Source: Streptomyces sp. Act143
GTDB taxonomy: Bacteria > Actinomycetota > Actinomycetes > Streptomycetales > Streptomycetaceae
Assembly: GCF_003143935.1 (NCBI RefSeq)
Contig: NZ_QFRX01000001.1
Location: 2,205,587-2,269,586, forward strand
DNA length: 64,000 nt
Direction of reading: 5' to 3'
The notes under the pieces are model-generated. The model ran no database searches. It was not told where the DNA came from and was given only the letters and a program-made list of their open reading frames with translations. Shown piece by piece: positions 44,106 to 53,120 of this stretch. Made by a program: the position numbers and the translations under genes. Positions within the stretch are counted from its first letter, which is position 1. The number at the start of each line of letters is the position of its first letter.

Positions 44106-44750
44106 CTACAGCTGCCCACCCAACCCACGGAGCATGTCACCGACGGTTTGGCAGGAGTCGACTCTGTGCTGTGCGCGGCGCGCACGTTCATCCGGGTCTC
44201 GTACGAAGAGAGCCTGCCGTCCCGGGTGGTAGGTGCTGACCACCTTCAGACTCCGGTCACGGACAACTCCGGGGTGCGTCTTGAGCAGGCGGCGCCAGGC
44301 GTCCTGGGCTTCGCCGCCCTGGAGAAGCACGACCTCGACCTTCGGCATCAGCCCCAACAACTGCTGCAGGACCTCGACACCGGCCTGAAGCTCGGCCGTC
44401 TTCGGCGAGCGGTTGATGTACCAGGGGTAGGCGTTCCACGGAGTGACGTCTCGCGGCGCGATCCCCGCCCCCTCGAAGAGCTGGACCTGAAGCTCTGCTG
44501 TCGGATCGTCGTTCTCCACGCACAGAAATCCGGAGCCGACACCCTCCTGCGTCTTGGGGCCCGGGTCCCGCAGGATCGACAGGGCGCGCGCATCAACTCC
44601 CCCATGCCAGGGGGCGACGTGCGGCATCCAGCCACGCCCGTCCTGATCGCGCAAGGAGTCGACCATCTCATTGATCGGACGTACGTGGGGGGCGTAGCGC
44701 CCCTGCTCCTGCTCTATCCGGAACGCCTCGTCACGCATTCGTCTCGCCAT
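44106..44750 (-). CDS. uracil-DNA glycosylase superfamily-like protein
   Basis: 214 aa from ATG 44750 with GGAGG upstream; an 810-base longer frame is not needed. Typical superfamily patterns are V-T-P-W-N-A-Y-P-W-Y-I-N (the water-activating and aromatic stacking loop), V-E-V-V-L-L-Q-G-G-E-A, and the late T-Y-H-P-G-R-Q-A-L (HPS-like loop). It could excise damaged or modified bases. Substrate specificity cannot be judged. Confidence 0.62.
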   Translation of the reverse strand: MARRMRDEAFRIEQEQGRYAPHVRPINEMVDSLRDQDGRGWMPHVAPWHGGVDARALSILRDPGPKTQEGVGSGFLCVENDDPTAELQVQLFEGAGIAPRDVTPWNAYPWYINRSPKTAELQAGVEVLQQLLGLMPKVEVVLLQGGEAQDAWRRLLKTHPGVVRDRSLKVVSTYHPGRQALFVRDPDERARRAQHRVDSCQTVGDMLRGLGGQL

Positions 44751-44977
44751 AGTTCCTCCAACACGGATCACACCATCTCGGGGACCCCACCGGGAACGTC
44801 TGACACTGCGGACTGCTCGATCGACCCTGCCCACAGATGCCGGAGGACGAGGAGCGAAGGACGCTGCGGGCAGTGTTGCTGTCGATGGGAAGTCCCGAAC
44901 TTCACGGAGCCACACGCCACCTGGTCGTTAGCTATACGAGGGGGCCGAGGACTGTCAGATGCGCCCGGCACCTGAGC

Positions 44978-45439
44978 TGACGCAGAGGACCCTGATCGCA
45001 CGCGGATTCCGCGGTTCGCGCCGTTCCTGCCCGACAGCAACGTCCCCACCGGACACGGAATCCACGTGGTGGTCCGCACGGACACCTCGCCCCGTCGTTC
45101 GTCCCCGCCATCCCTGCCGGACACCTCAAAGGTCGCGACCCATTCGTGAGCGCCGACAAGCTCGGCGATGCTTAGGGGGACGGGGCGAGGATGGTGCACA
45201 TCGGCAAGGCCGCAGGGCAGGACGGACTCGATCAGCGGCTTGCCGATTACCGCCGCCACGGCACCCGTCTGTTGGCCGGCCATTGGGGCGGTCGCTCCAT
45301 CTGGCAGCTGGTCGGCTCGGACGCAATGCTCGTCGCCTGGCGGCCGTTGACCGAAGACGACGCGGGTGAGGCCGAGCAGAACCTGAACGACAAGTTCAAA
45401 GAACTCCACGGAGGGGCTCTGCACTTCGCCAACCTCTGA
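44978..45439 (+). pseudogene. broken GIY-YIG-like hypothetical gene
   Basis: A coding pattern P-R-F-A-P-F-L-P-D-S-N-V-P-T-G-H-G-I-H-V-V-V-R-T begins near 45000. It shifts frame near 45095 into F-V-P-A-I-P-A-G-H-L-K-G-R-D-P-F-V, and meets an in-frame TAG at 45172-45174. It continues as M-V-H-I-G-K-A-A-G-Q-D-G-L-D-Q-R-L-A-D-Y-R-R-H-G, with G-G-R-S-I-W-Q-L, to 45439. The YIG-like V-H-I-G-K-A element and R-L-x-D-Y-R-R are typical of GIY-YIG proteins. The 82-codon 3' piece (ATG 45191) could still be made but lacks the first strand. Confidence 0.6.
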
Positions 45440-45550
45440 AACAACCCTCCAAGGGCTCCGGAGGCGGCACTGACATCGTCTAAGAGATCGTCTCGCTTGG
45501 TTCTCCGGACAGCTTGGAGGGTGCCTGCGGCTGCCGTGGCTGATGCGGGG

Positions 45551-46150
45551 TTACATACCGCGGTCCGGCCCGCTCCACGGCTCTGGCCGTTCGTCAGCGG
45601 TCATCGGCAGTCGGCACAGCTGTACCGGGCCGGGGTAGAAGGCGGAGGTGTTGGGGCCGGCCATGTCTTCGCCGATGAGATAGCGGTAGAGCCATTCTGC
45701 GAAGCTCATTTCGAACCGAGCCCAGCCGCCTTCTCCGTCTTCAACCAGGAGCTCAGGGGACGCAGCGTCCACAGCCATGAGGAACAACGTCTCGCCTCGG
45801 TCGGTGCTCGCGATCGGCCACAGCCCGTTGCGGGTGCCGAAACTCAACTCCGTGAGGCCGAACAGCAGGCGAGGGTCCTCGTCCGGGTCGAGGTCTTCCC
45901 AGGACACCGCGGACCAAGCGCGGATCGCGTCCCGTATGTCCCGGCCCAGATTCCAGCGTTCGGTCGCGGGATGGTGCAGATACAGGTGGCCGTTGAGCTG
46001 GACGGGAGCGTATGCGTCCACGATAGTCCGGTAGTCGGTCGGCAGTCGGATGCCGAGTTCTGCGTGGAGCCGGTCCCAGGCGGCGGGGTCCGCGTAGCGG
46101 TTCTGGGCCGGGCCGAGCATCGCCATGGCGGCGGCCAGGTAGTCGGTCAT
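45551..46150 (-). CDS. SMI1/KNR4 (SUKH) family protein, likely immunity protein
   Basis: 199 aa from ATG 46150, GAGGA upstream. The SUKH fold shows L-G-I-R-L-P-T-D-Y-R-T-I-V-D-A-Y, G-H-L-Y-L-H-H-P, and F-A-E-W-L-Y-R-Y-L near the end. SUKH proteins commonly neutralise polymorphic toxin nucleases. It is orphaned here, with an IS fragment and other genes between it and the toxin tails. First of seven SUKH genes or remnants in 11 kb. Confidence 0.8.
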   Translation of the reverse strand: MTDYLAAAMAMLGPAQNRYADPAAWDRLHAELGIRLPTDYRTIVDAYAPVQLNGHLYLHHPATERWNLGRDIRDAIRAWSAVSWEDLDPDEDPRLLFGLTELSFGTRNGLWPIASTDRGETLFLMAVDAASPELLVEDGEGGWARFEMSFAEWLYRYLIGEDMAGPNTSAFYPGPVQLCRLPMTADERPEPWSGPDRGM

Positions 46151-46214
46151 GGCGGTCCTCGCTGGCTTGTGTCGTCTTTGCAGCAGGATCATCCCAGCTC
46201 GGAGGTCTCGCCGG

Positions 46215-46335
46215 TCACGCCGTCAGCCTGAGGTAGCAGATCAGGGCGGCGGCGATGCCGACGAAGGCCGGAAAGCGCTCGGCCTTGCGCTCGTAGCGAC
46301 GCTGCAGACGGCGGCACGCGGACAGCCACTCAGAG
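46215..46335 (-). mobile_element. IS5-family transposase C-terminal fragment
   Basis: The minus strand encodes W-L-S-A-C-R-R-L-Q-R-R-Y-E-R-K-A-E, then F-V-G-I-A-A-A-L-I-C-Y-L-R-L-T, the characteristic C-terminus of IS5-group transposases. It ends in TGA at 46215. Nothing else of the element is visible, so it is a relic of an earlier insertion. Confidence 0.65.
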
Positions 46336-46493
46336 GGATACGGCGAGTCGCCACCGCCACCGACACCTTCGGTGCGAACAACGACGCGAACGCCGGTTTC
46401 CTGGGGACCGAGGAGTACTGAACGCGGCGCTGCGCGCATGGCTCGGGGCCGTCCAGGGGCCATCGGTTCCGGCCCTCAGCTCTCAGTGCCAGG

Positions 46494-46766
46494 TCAGGAC
46501 GCCAACAGATGCGGCGCGTACTCGCGGACCGCGTCCAGCAGTTGTCGCTTGGAGGGGTTGACCATGGCGTGCCCGGCGACGGTGACGGTCGGCACCGTCT
46601 CGTTCCCGTCCGCGACGGAGCGGACGAACGCCGCTGCGTCCTTGTCGTGCCGGATGTTCCGCTTGGTGTAGCGCAGGCGGCTGAAGAGCAGGCTCAACCG
46701 CAGGTTCATACAGAACGCGCAGCCGGGTCGCCAGTACATCACGACGCTGTCGTCTTCCTCGGACAT
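46494..46766 (-). CDS. glutaredoxin/mycoredoxin-like thiol oxidoreductase
   Basis: 90 aa from ATG 46766. The active site is Y-W-R-P-G-C-A-F-C-M, followed by the cis-proline T-V-P-T-V and G-x-x-M-V-N-P-S, the actinobacterial mycoredoxin pattern. It reduces mixed disulfides with mycothiol. It stands alone here with no redox partners nearby. Confidence 0.85.
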   Translation of the reverse strand: MSEEDDSVVMYWRPGCAFCMNLRLSLLFSRLRYTKRNIRHDKDAAAFVRSVADGNETVPTVTVAGHAMVNPSKRQLLDAVREYAPHLLAS

Positions 46767-46890
46767 GCCCTTCCCTCGTACGGAGTTGGCGTACCTGTGG
46801 CGGCTGGAACTTCCAGCGTAGTAGCACAGCAATTACAGAGTCTGGCCGATCTCGCGGGTCCTGTGATCGACCGCCTACCGCGGGAAGAGA

Positions 46891-48201
46891 TCAAGAACCG
46901 TGGCCGCGCCCCGGCCCCGGGGTTCGAGAGAGCCAGAGGTCCCGGTTGCCCGCGATCAGCACGCGCCCGTCCGCGAGGGTGACCGCCGTGCTCGGGGGGT
47001 CCTCGCTGCAGCCGAGGCCGCCACGTTTCCAGCCCGTGGTCGTCCCGTTGCCGACCCAGACGGAACCGCACAGCACTGTGCGGGTGTTCGGCTTGGACTT
47101 GGGCCGTGGGGCCGAGCCGACCAGGACCGGGTGGCCCGCGGAATCGACGGTCGCTGCGGTGATCTCGCCGGTGCCCATGGCCGAGGTGTCCATTCGGGTC
47201 CAGTGGGTGCCGTCCTGGCTGGTGAGAACCAGCGGGAGGGAGTTGTAGAAGGCTCCGGACTTCGCATAGCCACCCAGGGCGAGCCAGTGGCCCGACGCGT
47301 ACAGGACGCTGTGCACCTGTGTACCCGGCGGCATCCCGGTGATGTTGCCGGACGTCCAGTGCGCGCCGCCGTCCGCGCTGCGCCAGAACGGGATCGTGCC
47401 CGAGGAGTGGAAGTTGTAAGCGTTCGTCGCCGCCGCACCGAAGGCAACGACCTCTGTGCCGTGGACGCCGAAGTCGCCCACGGGTGTGGACGGTTGCCAG
47501 CCGTCGATCGTCGGCAGCGGCACGCGACGTATGGTCTTGCCCGCGTCGTCGGACGCGAACACGTACGGAGACTCCACCTGGTCGACGGTCTGGCCGCCGC
47601 CGATCAGCAGGACCGAGCCAACCTTTACCGCGGTGTTCACCGAAGCATCGTCCGCGGTCTCCTGTTCGGGGCGGGTGTTGAACGTCAGCGGCAGCGTGGC
47701 GAGCCGGAACTGCTCGCCGTTCGACGCCCGGCGGGTCAATGTGGCGCCGACACCGATCAGCGAACCGTCGTCCCACGGCACCACCACGTCGCCCGGCAGC
47801 CCGCCACCGGGCCAGCCGCTGCGCATGGAGTACGGCACGTCGGCTTCGTCGGCAGTGCCCGGCTTCGGAGTGATCGAGAACTTCGTACAGCCTTCGGAAC
47901 CGGCCCAGTTGACGTTCACATAGCGGTACCCGTTGGCGAACGTTCCCTCTCCCAGGGCGCAGTTGCCCAGCGGCACGAGTTGGCGCAGACCCTCGCGGGG
48001 CGCCACGTACCCCTTGTTGTGCGGGCCGGTCACCGACGGGTAGTCCACGGCGCCCGCGTACTTCTTGAACCCGAGTTCTGCCGCACTCGCGCCGCCCGTG
48101 CCGGTGTCCCCTGCTCTGATCGTGCCGCAGCCGCCCATTACGAGGGCCGCACTGGCTGCCAGGCTCGCGACGACTGCGAGCCTCCCCCCGTGTGTTCTCA
48201 T
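46891..48201 (-). CDS. secreted lipoprotein with beta-propeller-like repeats
   Basis: 436 aa. A signal peptide ends in A-L-V-M-G-G-C, a plausible lipobox. The rest is beta-rich with BNR/Asp-box-like turns (S-D-D-A-G-K-T, S-A-D-G-G-A-H-W-T-S, S-Q-D-G-T-H-W-T-R), as in sialidase-type propellers. No catalytic triad is recognised. It is likely a surface-exposed binding protein. Confidence 0.65.
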   Translation of the reverse strand: MRTHGGRLAVVASLAASAALVMGGCGTIRAGDTGTGGASAAELGFKKYAGAVDYPSVTGPHNKGYVAPREGLRQLVPLGNCALGEGTFANGYRYVNVNWAGSEGCTKFSITPKPGTADEADVPYSMRSGWPGGGLPGDVVVPWDDGSLIGVGATLTRRASNGEQFRLATLPLTFNTRPEQETADDASVNTAVKVGSVLLIGGGQTVDQVESPYVFASDDAGKTIRRVPLPTIDGWQPSTPVGDFGVHGTEVVAFGAAATNAYNFHSSGTIPFWRSADGGAHWTSGNITGMPPGTQVHSVLYASGHWLALGGYAKSGAFYNSLPLVLTSQDGTHWTRMDTSAMGTGEITAATVDSAGHPVLVGSAPRPKSKPNTRTVLCGSVWVGNGTTTGWKRGGLGCSEDPPSTAVTLADGRVLIAGNRDLWLSRTPGPGRGHGS

Positions 48202-48428
48202 CCCCTCACGCTACTGAAATCGAACGCGTGATGCCGGGAGTTGGCGTGGTGGATGCTGCATGCGAGCCCCGACCTTTTCGCAGGGGCCGAGCGTAGCGGC
48301 GAGTGTGGTGATCGCCGGACAAGGCAGGGCCATAGACGTGTGTCGCCGCGGCGGGTCGGTGCCGAGGAGGCGGCACGGCACCGACTTGCCGCGCAGACGG
48401 CAGTCGGCCCGGCCTGGCCCGTGCCACT

Positions 48429-48950
48429 TCAGGCGACAGAATCCCGGGGCGAATAGGAATCAAAATCGATGAGGTACATGAGCAGCTCGGTGAAAGCGCT
48501 GAAGAACATGCTGCCCCCTTCGCCCACCCACCATTACCTCTCGGGGACAGATCCGGGGAGGTGAAACATGAAGATTCCCTGCAATGCATCCCCATCGATA
48601 GCAACGGGAAATAGTTCGACGTCTGCGGGCAGCTCGACATCCACCGGAGTTCCTGACTCCCGAAGGATCTCGAGGAACTGTTGCGACGCCGCTATCGACC
48701 CGTCGTGCACCCAGTCCCTGCACCCCAGGATCCGCATTCCGGGGAAACAGTCTTCCATTCCGTCCGCCAGGAGCAGGAAATCCCCGTATCCCTGCTCCAG
48801 TTCTTGCTCGGCCTGCCGACCGAGCTCGGCCACCTGCTGCTCAGATGCGGGCAGGTAGAGCCGTGGGACGACGCCGGACACCGAAGGCTCGGAAAGGTAA
48901 TCGCGAATTCTTCGGCACGCAAGCTCGGCGAGTAGATTATGGACTTCCAA
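48429..48950 (-). pseudogene. SUKH-family gene with an in-frame nonsense codon
   Basis: ATG 48950 opens a SUKH frame that stops at TAA 48534-48536 after 138 codons (...P-G-S-V-P-E-R). The same frame continues W-W-V-G-E-G-G-S-M-F-F-S-A-F-T-E-L-L-M-Y-L to TGA 48429. The paralogue at 50362-50886 has E-R-F-W-W-S-S-E-G-D-D-M-F-F at this place. Thus a single base change from an aromatic codon to TAA truncates the protein, unless the stop is read through. Confidence 0.72.
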
Positions 48951-49005
48951 GACCCTCTTCGATCCCTAACCTAGACTCAACTCAGACGTGCATGACGGCA
49001 CCGCG

Positions 49006-49228
49006 TCAGCCGAAGAGGGGCCTCGGAGGACGAGAGGTCGAATCCGTCACGTAAGCAATCAGGTCAAGACGGTGCAGCTGACCAGCAAGACTCTCCAGAG
49101 CCACAAGCTCGACAGAGTCTACCGGGGGACCTGAGCCCGGGCTTGTAATCTGATTCCAGTGGAGAAGTAGCGAGGTGCTCGCGCGTCCTCGCATGCATCA
49201 GCTCACCGATGAGCATCCGAAATTCCAT
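49006..49228 (-). pseudogene. internally deleted SUKH gene copy
   Basis: The start (M-E-F-R-M-L-I-G-E-L-M-H-A-R-T-R-E-H-L) and end (D-L-I-A-Y-V-T-D-S-T-S-R-P-P-R-P-L-F-G) match the gene at 50362-50886. The middle ~100 codons are missing, and a frameshift lies between the halves. It is a duplicate that lost its core. Confidence 0.68.
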
Positions 49229-49356
49229 GCCCGTCTTCCCGCCCCAATCACAGCAGCTGGTCCCTCAGATTCCGTACTGCCCGCACAATGCCGACCCAGG
49301 TGACCTTCTCAGTCGTGTACGTGCTGGGGTCATGAATCGCCACTGGATCATCGGCA

Positions 49357-49947
49357 TCATTCCTTAGGGTCTGCTCCACCCTCACGCGCACGGCGACGCT
49401 CTGCGGAATTGGCGTACGACGCATGCCTGTCGCCCCACAGGGGAGTGTCAATCATGACCTCGAAGCCTGGTTGACCGCGGAGCACACGGACCAAGAACTC
49501 CGTCATGCCGACGTCGTACCGCGTCCAGGTGTCCTCGCCATGGCTGAAGACCACCACAGGCCACTCATCCGGTTCACCCCGGGCAAGCCAGCAGAAGAGA
49601 TCGGCGCTGCTCGCGGCTCCCCACACCACCAAGTCCTGCGCTTCGGTCTCGACCCCCGTCGGCGCGGTGACCATCCATGTGTCGCGGGCGTCCGCCGTGA
49701 TGAAACCCATGCCACCGCGAGGTGCACCGGGCTCGTCGCAGGTGTCCGGCGTGACAGTGCTCGGAGCAAGCACCTGAAGATAGTCCCCGAAGAGAACGTC
49801 ACCGTAATGGGCGATGACCTGCTTGTAGTCCGAAGGGAACTCCAGCCCCCAGGCTTCCTCGACCGCCGCCCAGTCCATCCGCATGCCGCGGCCGGGACGC
49901 GGAGGCAACATCGCCGTCAGCGCCGCAGCACTGTGCGACGTCGACAA
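49357..49947 (-). CDS. SUKH-family protein, likely immunity protein
   Basis: 196 aa with a TTG start (GGAG about nine bases upstream); an internal ATG at 49911 is an alternative. The fold markers are L-E-F-P-S-D-Y-K-Q-V-I-A-H-Y-G, W-G-A-A-S-S-A-D-L-F-C-W, and M-T-E-F-L-V-R-V-L-R-G. It is closest in this window to the SUKH protein at 51693-52307 (shared W-G and C-W core and F-L-V-R-(V/L)-L-R-G). Confidence 0.75.
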   Translation of the reverse strand: MSTSHSAAALTAMLPPRPGRGMRMDWAAVEEAWGLEFPSDYKQVIAHYGDVLFGDYLQVLAPSTVTPDTCDEPGAPRGGMGFITADARDTWMVTAPTGVETEAQDLVVWGAASSADLFCWLARGEPDEWPVVVFSHGEDTWTRYDVGMTEFLVRVLRGQPGFEVMIDTPLWGDRHASYANSAERRRAREGGADPKE

Positions 49948-50361
49948 GATCGTTCTCCGTTCCAGTCGTTCATACGTGCGTCTCTGTCCCAGCTAGCGGA
50001 CAGGTACGGGGGTTCCATTCTCGTCGTTCTGCAAGCCGAGATTTATGCCGGCGAGTGCGTTGTGCACCACACCGTTGCTGAACAGACGTGCTCATCCCTG
50101 CTCACATCGGACAGACCGAAGTTGTCGCCGAGCGGTCCGGGCCTCCCGGGTCGGCAGTGCCGACATCGCCAGCGCCCAAGCACCTGACCATACACAGAGC
50201 AATAGCCAGAGCCTTGGTCGACTCATCCGCAACCGCCCACTGGGCAACGACAACTCGTCCTTCAACGCCACTTCCGCAGAAGTCCCGCACCCACCAGGTC
50301 ACCCGGCCGCTAGGCCATTGAGCCAGACGCGCTCGACAACGGCGTGAATGAATGCCCCGAT
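49948..50361. other. intergenic stretch with a possible coding relic
   Basis: About 410 bases. The minus strand near 50102-50302 has a 66-codon frame (V-T-W-W-V-R-D-F-C-G-S-G...Q-W-A-V-A-D-E-S-T-K-A-L-A-I-A-L-C) with plausible composition but no start signal or known motif. It may be a toxin-gene fragment; I cannot identify it. Confidence 0.3.
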
Positions 50362-50886
50362 TCAGCCGAAGAGACGCCTCGGAGTGCAGGAGGTCGAATC
50401 GGTGACGTAGGAAATCAGGTCACCGAAGGTACGGAAGAACATGTCGTCCCCCTCACTGCTCCACCAGAACCGTTCGGCGGCCTCGTCATGTGCGTGGACC
50501 ATCAGGACACCCGAGGCTCCATCACTGTCGACGAACACCGGAAAAACATGCGCCTCCTCAGGCAAGCCGTACTCCGCCAAAGGACCCGTCTCCAGGACCG
50601 TGTCGCGGAACATGAAGGCCAACTCGCTCCGTGGTGAGTCGTTCCAGTCGCGGCACCCCAGCAGCGGCATCGTGGATTGAAATCCGTCCATCCCGTCCGT
50701 CAAGGTCAGAAATTTCCGGTAGTCCCGATCCAGTGGCTGACCAGCAAGGATCTCCAGAGCCTCCAACTGGGCGGAGTCCGCCGGGGGCCTGAGCCCAGGC
50801 ATATGGTCCGGCTCCAGGGGTGAAGTAGCGAGGTACTCGCGCGTCCTCACACGCATCAGCTCGCCGATAAACATCCGCATTTCCAT
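50362..50886 (-). CDS. SUKH-family protein, likely immunity protein
   Basis: 174 aa from ATG 50886 (M-E-M-R-M-F-I-G-E-L-M). The conserved pieces are R-D-Y-R-K-F-L-T-L-T-D-G-M-D-G-F, P-L-L-G-C-R-D-W, and M-F-F-R-T-F-G-D-L-I-S-Y-V. It is the intact member of a three-copy subfamily whose other copies, at 48429 and 49006, are broken. Confidence 0.78.
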   Translation of the reverse strand: MEMRMFIGELMRVRTREYLATSPLEPDHMPGLRPPADSAQLEALEILAGQPLDRDYRKFLTLTDGMDGFQSTMPLLGCRDWNDSPRSELAFMFRDTVLETGPLAEYGLPEEAHVFPVFVDSDGASGVLMVHAHDEAAERFWWSSEGDDMFFRTFGDLISYVTDSTSCTPRRLFG

Positions 50887-51015
50887 GCCCGTCTCCCCAC
50901 TCCCGTCAAGGGCCACTGATCTCGCAGATTCGATATTGACCGCGCGATAGCGACCCCGTGACCTTCTCAGTCGTGACTGAGACGCCGTCGTAACGTTCTC
51001 TGAGTCCAGGCATCG

Positions 51016-51696
51016 TCACCGTGGCTGAAGTTCAGGCCAGGATGCGATCACAAGATCGCTCGAGGCGTCTTTGCCATGAGCGGCACGATGACGAGCGATA
51101 GCGGGGTCACTCACGGTCACAGCAAGGGACGAAGAGCCGGTGCCGGATCCCGCGGTGTCCTTCTGCGCTTCGGCCAGACTGTCGCCGGGACATGCGGCAG
51201 CAGGTGGAACGACAACCTCGACTTCCAAGGACGTAGCGTCAGCCGCCAACAGCTCCCCGCCCGCCCCGGAAACGATCTTCACGGGGAGTCCGTAGGCCGC
51301 GACCTCCACTCCGTCCGGCCCTTCAATCTCCACACTCGGCCCTTCGACCCCAAGAGGCGCGGACAGCGTCAGCGGCTGTTCGCTGCCAGCGGCGATGGAC
51401 ACGTGGATGGTGATCCGCCCGGGGTCAGAAGCCCCCGAACTGAAATAGCGAAAGCTCCTGATCACCATCTGTGGTGTCGACGAATCCGCGGGCGGACGGG
51501 GGCCGGAGAAATGACGCCCGTCGCGCTGACCACACAGGCTCAACGCGGCTGTGCCCCCTCCACTCAACGGGGCGTCCTGCGGAGTACCGCTCGCACCGGC
51601 CCCTACGGCTCCTGTCGTACGACCGCATCCGACGGCCGTGGCCAACAGCACGACCGAAAGCACCGCCAGTCCGACCCGCCGGACCTCCGGCCTCAC
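51016..51696 (-). CDS. small lipoprotein coupled to a SUKH gene
   Basis: 226 aa, GTG 51696 overlapping the SUKH stop by four bases. A signal peptide with lipobox L-L-A-T-A-V-G-C is followed by a beta-rich exported domain (R-I-T-I-H-V-S-I-A-A-G-S...E-V-E-V-V-V-P-P). Two cysteines (S-L-C-G-Q and A-A-C-P-G) could pair. Coupling to a predicted immunity gene suggests a surface part of the toxin defence, but the function is unknown. Confidence 0.6.
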   Translation of the reverse strand: MRPEVRRVGLAVLSVVLLATAVGCGRTTGAVGAGASGTPQDAPLSGGGTAALSLCGQRDGRHFSGPRPPADSSTPQMVIRSFRYFSSGASDPGRITIHVSIAAGSEQPLTLSAPLGVEGPSVEIEGPDGVEVAAYGLPVKIVSGAGGELLAADATSLEVEVVVPPAAACPGDSLAEAQKDTAGSGTGSSSLAVTVSDPAIARHRAAHGKDASSDLVIASWPELQPR

Positions 51697-52307
51697 AGGT
51701 CCGCAAAGGGGTCCGTGGACTCGCCGGTCCAGGGATCCACACCTGCACCGAGGAGCCTCACCTCGTCCCGGAAATTCAGGAAGCGGGCCGTCCTGGCACG
51801 CCACAAGGACTCATCGCTCACGGGGCATTCGCTAAAATCGCCCCGCAACAACCTCACGAGGAACTCCACCGCTCCGCAGTCGTAAGTCTTCCAACCTCCG
51901 CCCTGACGTTGCCACACCGCCACCGGCCAGCGCTGCGGATCCACGTCCGAAGTGATCCAGCACAGCGCGTCGGCGGCGTTGGTCTGCCCCCACACGAGCA
52001 TGTCCGTGAGGGAGTGCCGGGAGCGGAGAGTGGGTTCCTGCCACTCACTCATGGACGTCACGGCGTCGTCGGGCAGTCGCCCCACCGTCAGTGGCGCACT
52101 CGGGCTCCCGGGGCGCGGAATCGAAATGAAGAGCGCGTCCTCGAACGATCCCGCGCCGTAGGCGTCGACGAGCCGCACATAATCCTCCGGGAACGACGCT
52201 ACGCCCAGTTCGGCGGCCGCGGCCGGCCAATCGACCTCGTCCCCGGCAGCTCCCCCTTCGCGGAGAAGGGAGACGGCCGTTCTCAGCTGCGCCAGAGCAT
52301 CGTTCAC
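51693..52307 (-). CDS. SUKH-family protein, likely immunity to the adjacent nuclease tail
   Basis: 204 aa, GTG 52307, only 17 bases after the stop of the nuclease tail at 52325. It has the SUKH pattern F-P-E-D-Y-V-R-L-V-D-A-Y-G-A-G, W-G-Q-T-N-A-A-D-A-L-C-W-I and V-E-F-L-V-R-L-L-R-G. Position immediately after a toxin tail is the classic cognate-immunity arrangement. Confidence 0.78.
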   Translation of the reverse strand: MNDALAQLRTAVSLLREGGAAGDEVDWPAAAAELGVASFPEDYVRLVDAYGAGSFEDALFISIPRPGSPSAPLTVGRLPDDAVTSMSEWQEPTLRSRHSLTDMLVWGQTNAADALCWITSDVDPQRWPVAVWQRQGGGWKTYDCGAVEFLVRLLRGDFSECPVSDESLWRARTARFLNFRDEVRLLGAGVDPWTGESTDPFADL

Positions 52308-52324
52308 CCTGTGATCCTTCGTGC

Positions 52325-53068
52325 TTACCGTGTGTTCCCGGTCGGAAGGGGCTTCCCCTGGTGGGTGACCGTCCCGATGTTCGACCAGTTGCTGTCCTTG
52401 TTGCTGTACATCATGTTCGGCACGACGTCGTCCAACATCAGGCCGGGCTGACCGTTGAGCGTTCCGGTCGCCGACATCTCATAGGCAACCGGGACGGTCC
52501 TCGGCCCCATGCAGACGGGCTTCACCTGGTAGTGCACAACCTGCCCCTGGTCGACCGCAGCCTTCACCTGCTTCTCGTAGTAGTACATGTGCTCAGTGAT
52601 GCCCGAGTCCGTCGGGGCGATCTGGTTGGCATTCGTCGAACGTGCACACGTGGACAGGTTCTCCAGCTTCTGACCATCGCCACCCAGGTCCTTGCCCAGA
52701 AGGTGGCAGGCATCGACCCACTGCCCCAAGGGGCCGTTGCCGAGATAGGCCGCGTACCGGCGAGCCCACTGGTACCCGGGGGGAGCCACCTTCTTGACGT
52801 TCGTGTCCGAACCCGGGTGAGCCTTGATGTAGGCGCTGTCCAAGCAGGCTTCCACACCGGTGGCTCGGTCACCATTGGCGCTGTCCAGGTCACCGTAGTC
52901 CAACCAGCCTTCGCCGCCGCGACGGCAGTCCTCGGCCGTCCGCCCGCGCGCGCCGCCCGGCTTGGAGACAAGCGACGTAACGTGCCCAACCCCCCTCCCT
53001 GCCTGCGACCTTGCAGGACTACGCCTCGATGACGGTAAGAAGATGTTCACCGTCCGACGGCTCGACAC
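52325..53068 (-). CDS. polymorphic-toxin nuclease tail, 5'-truncated
   Basis: 247-codon open frame; real homology seems to begin near 52985. The C-terminal domain matches DNA/RNA non-specific endonuclease toxins: C-H-L-L-G-K-D-L-G-G-D-G (histidine and GG motif), N-L-S-T-C-A-R-S-T-N-A-N-Q, then V-D-Q-G-Q-V-V-H-Y-Q-V-K-P-V. No delivery domain precedes it; an IS lies about 50 bases upstream of the open frame. Probably a silent toxin cassette or remnant, kept with its immunity gene. Confidence 0.68.
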   Translation of the reverse strand: MSSRRTVNIFLPSSRRSPARSQAGRGVGHVTSLVSKPGGARGRTAEDCRRGGEGWLDYGDLDSANGDRATGVEACLDSAYIKAHPGSDTNVKKVAPPGYQWARRYAAYLGNGPLGQWVDACHLLGKDLGGDGQKLENLSTCARSTNANQIAPTDSGITEHMYYYEKQVKAAVDQGQVVHYQVKPVCMGPRTVPVAYEMSATGTLNGQPGLMLDDVVPNMMYSNKDSNWSNIGTVTHQGKPLPTGNTR

Positions 53069-53120
53069 GCAGCCCTGTGTCGACGCGCCGTTCCATGGCC
53101 GCGTGTCCGTCGTGTCCGTG

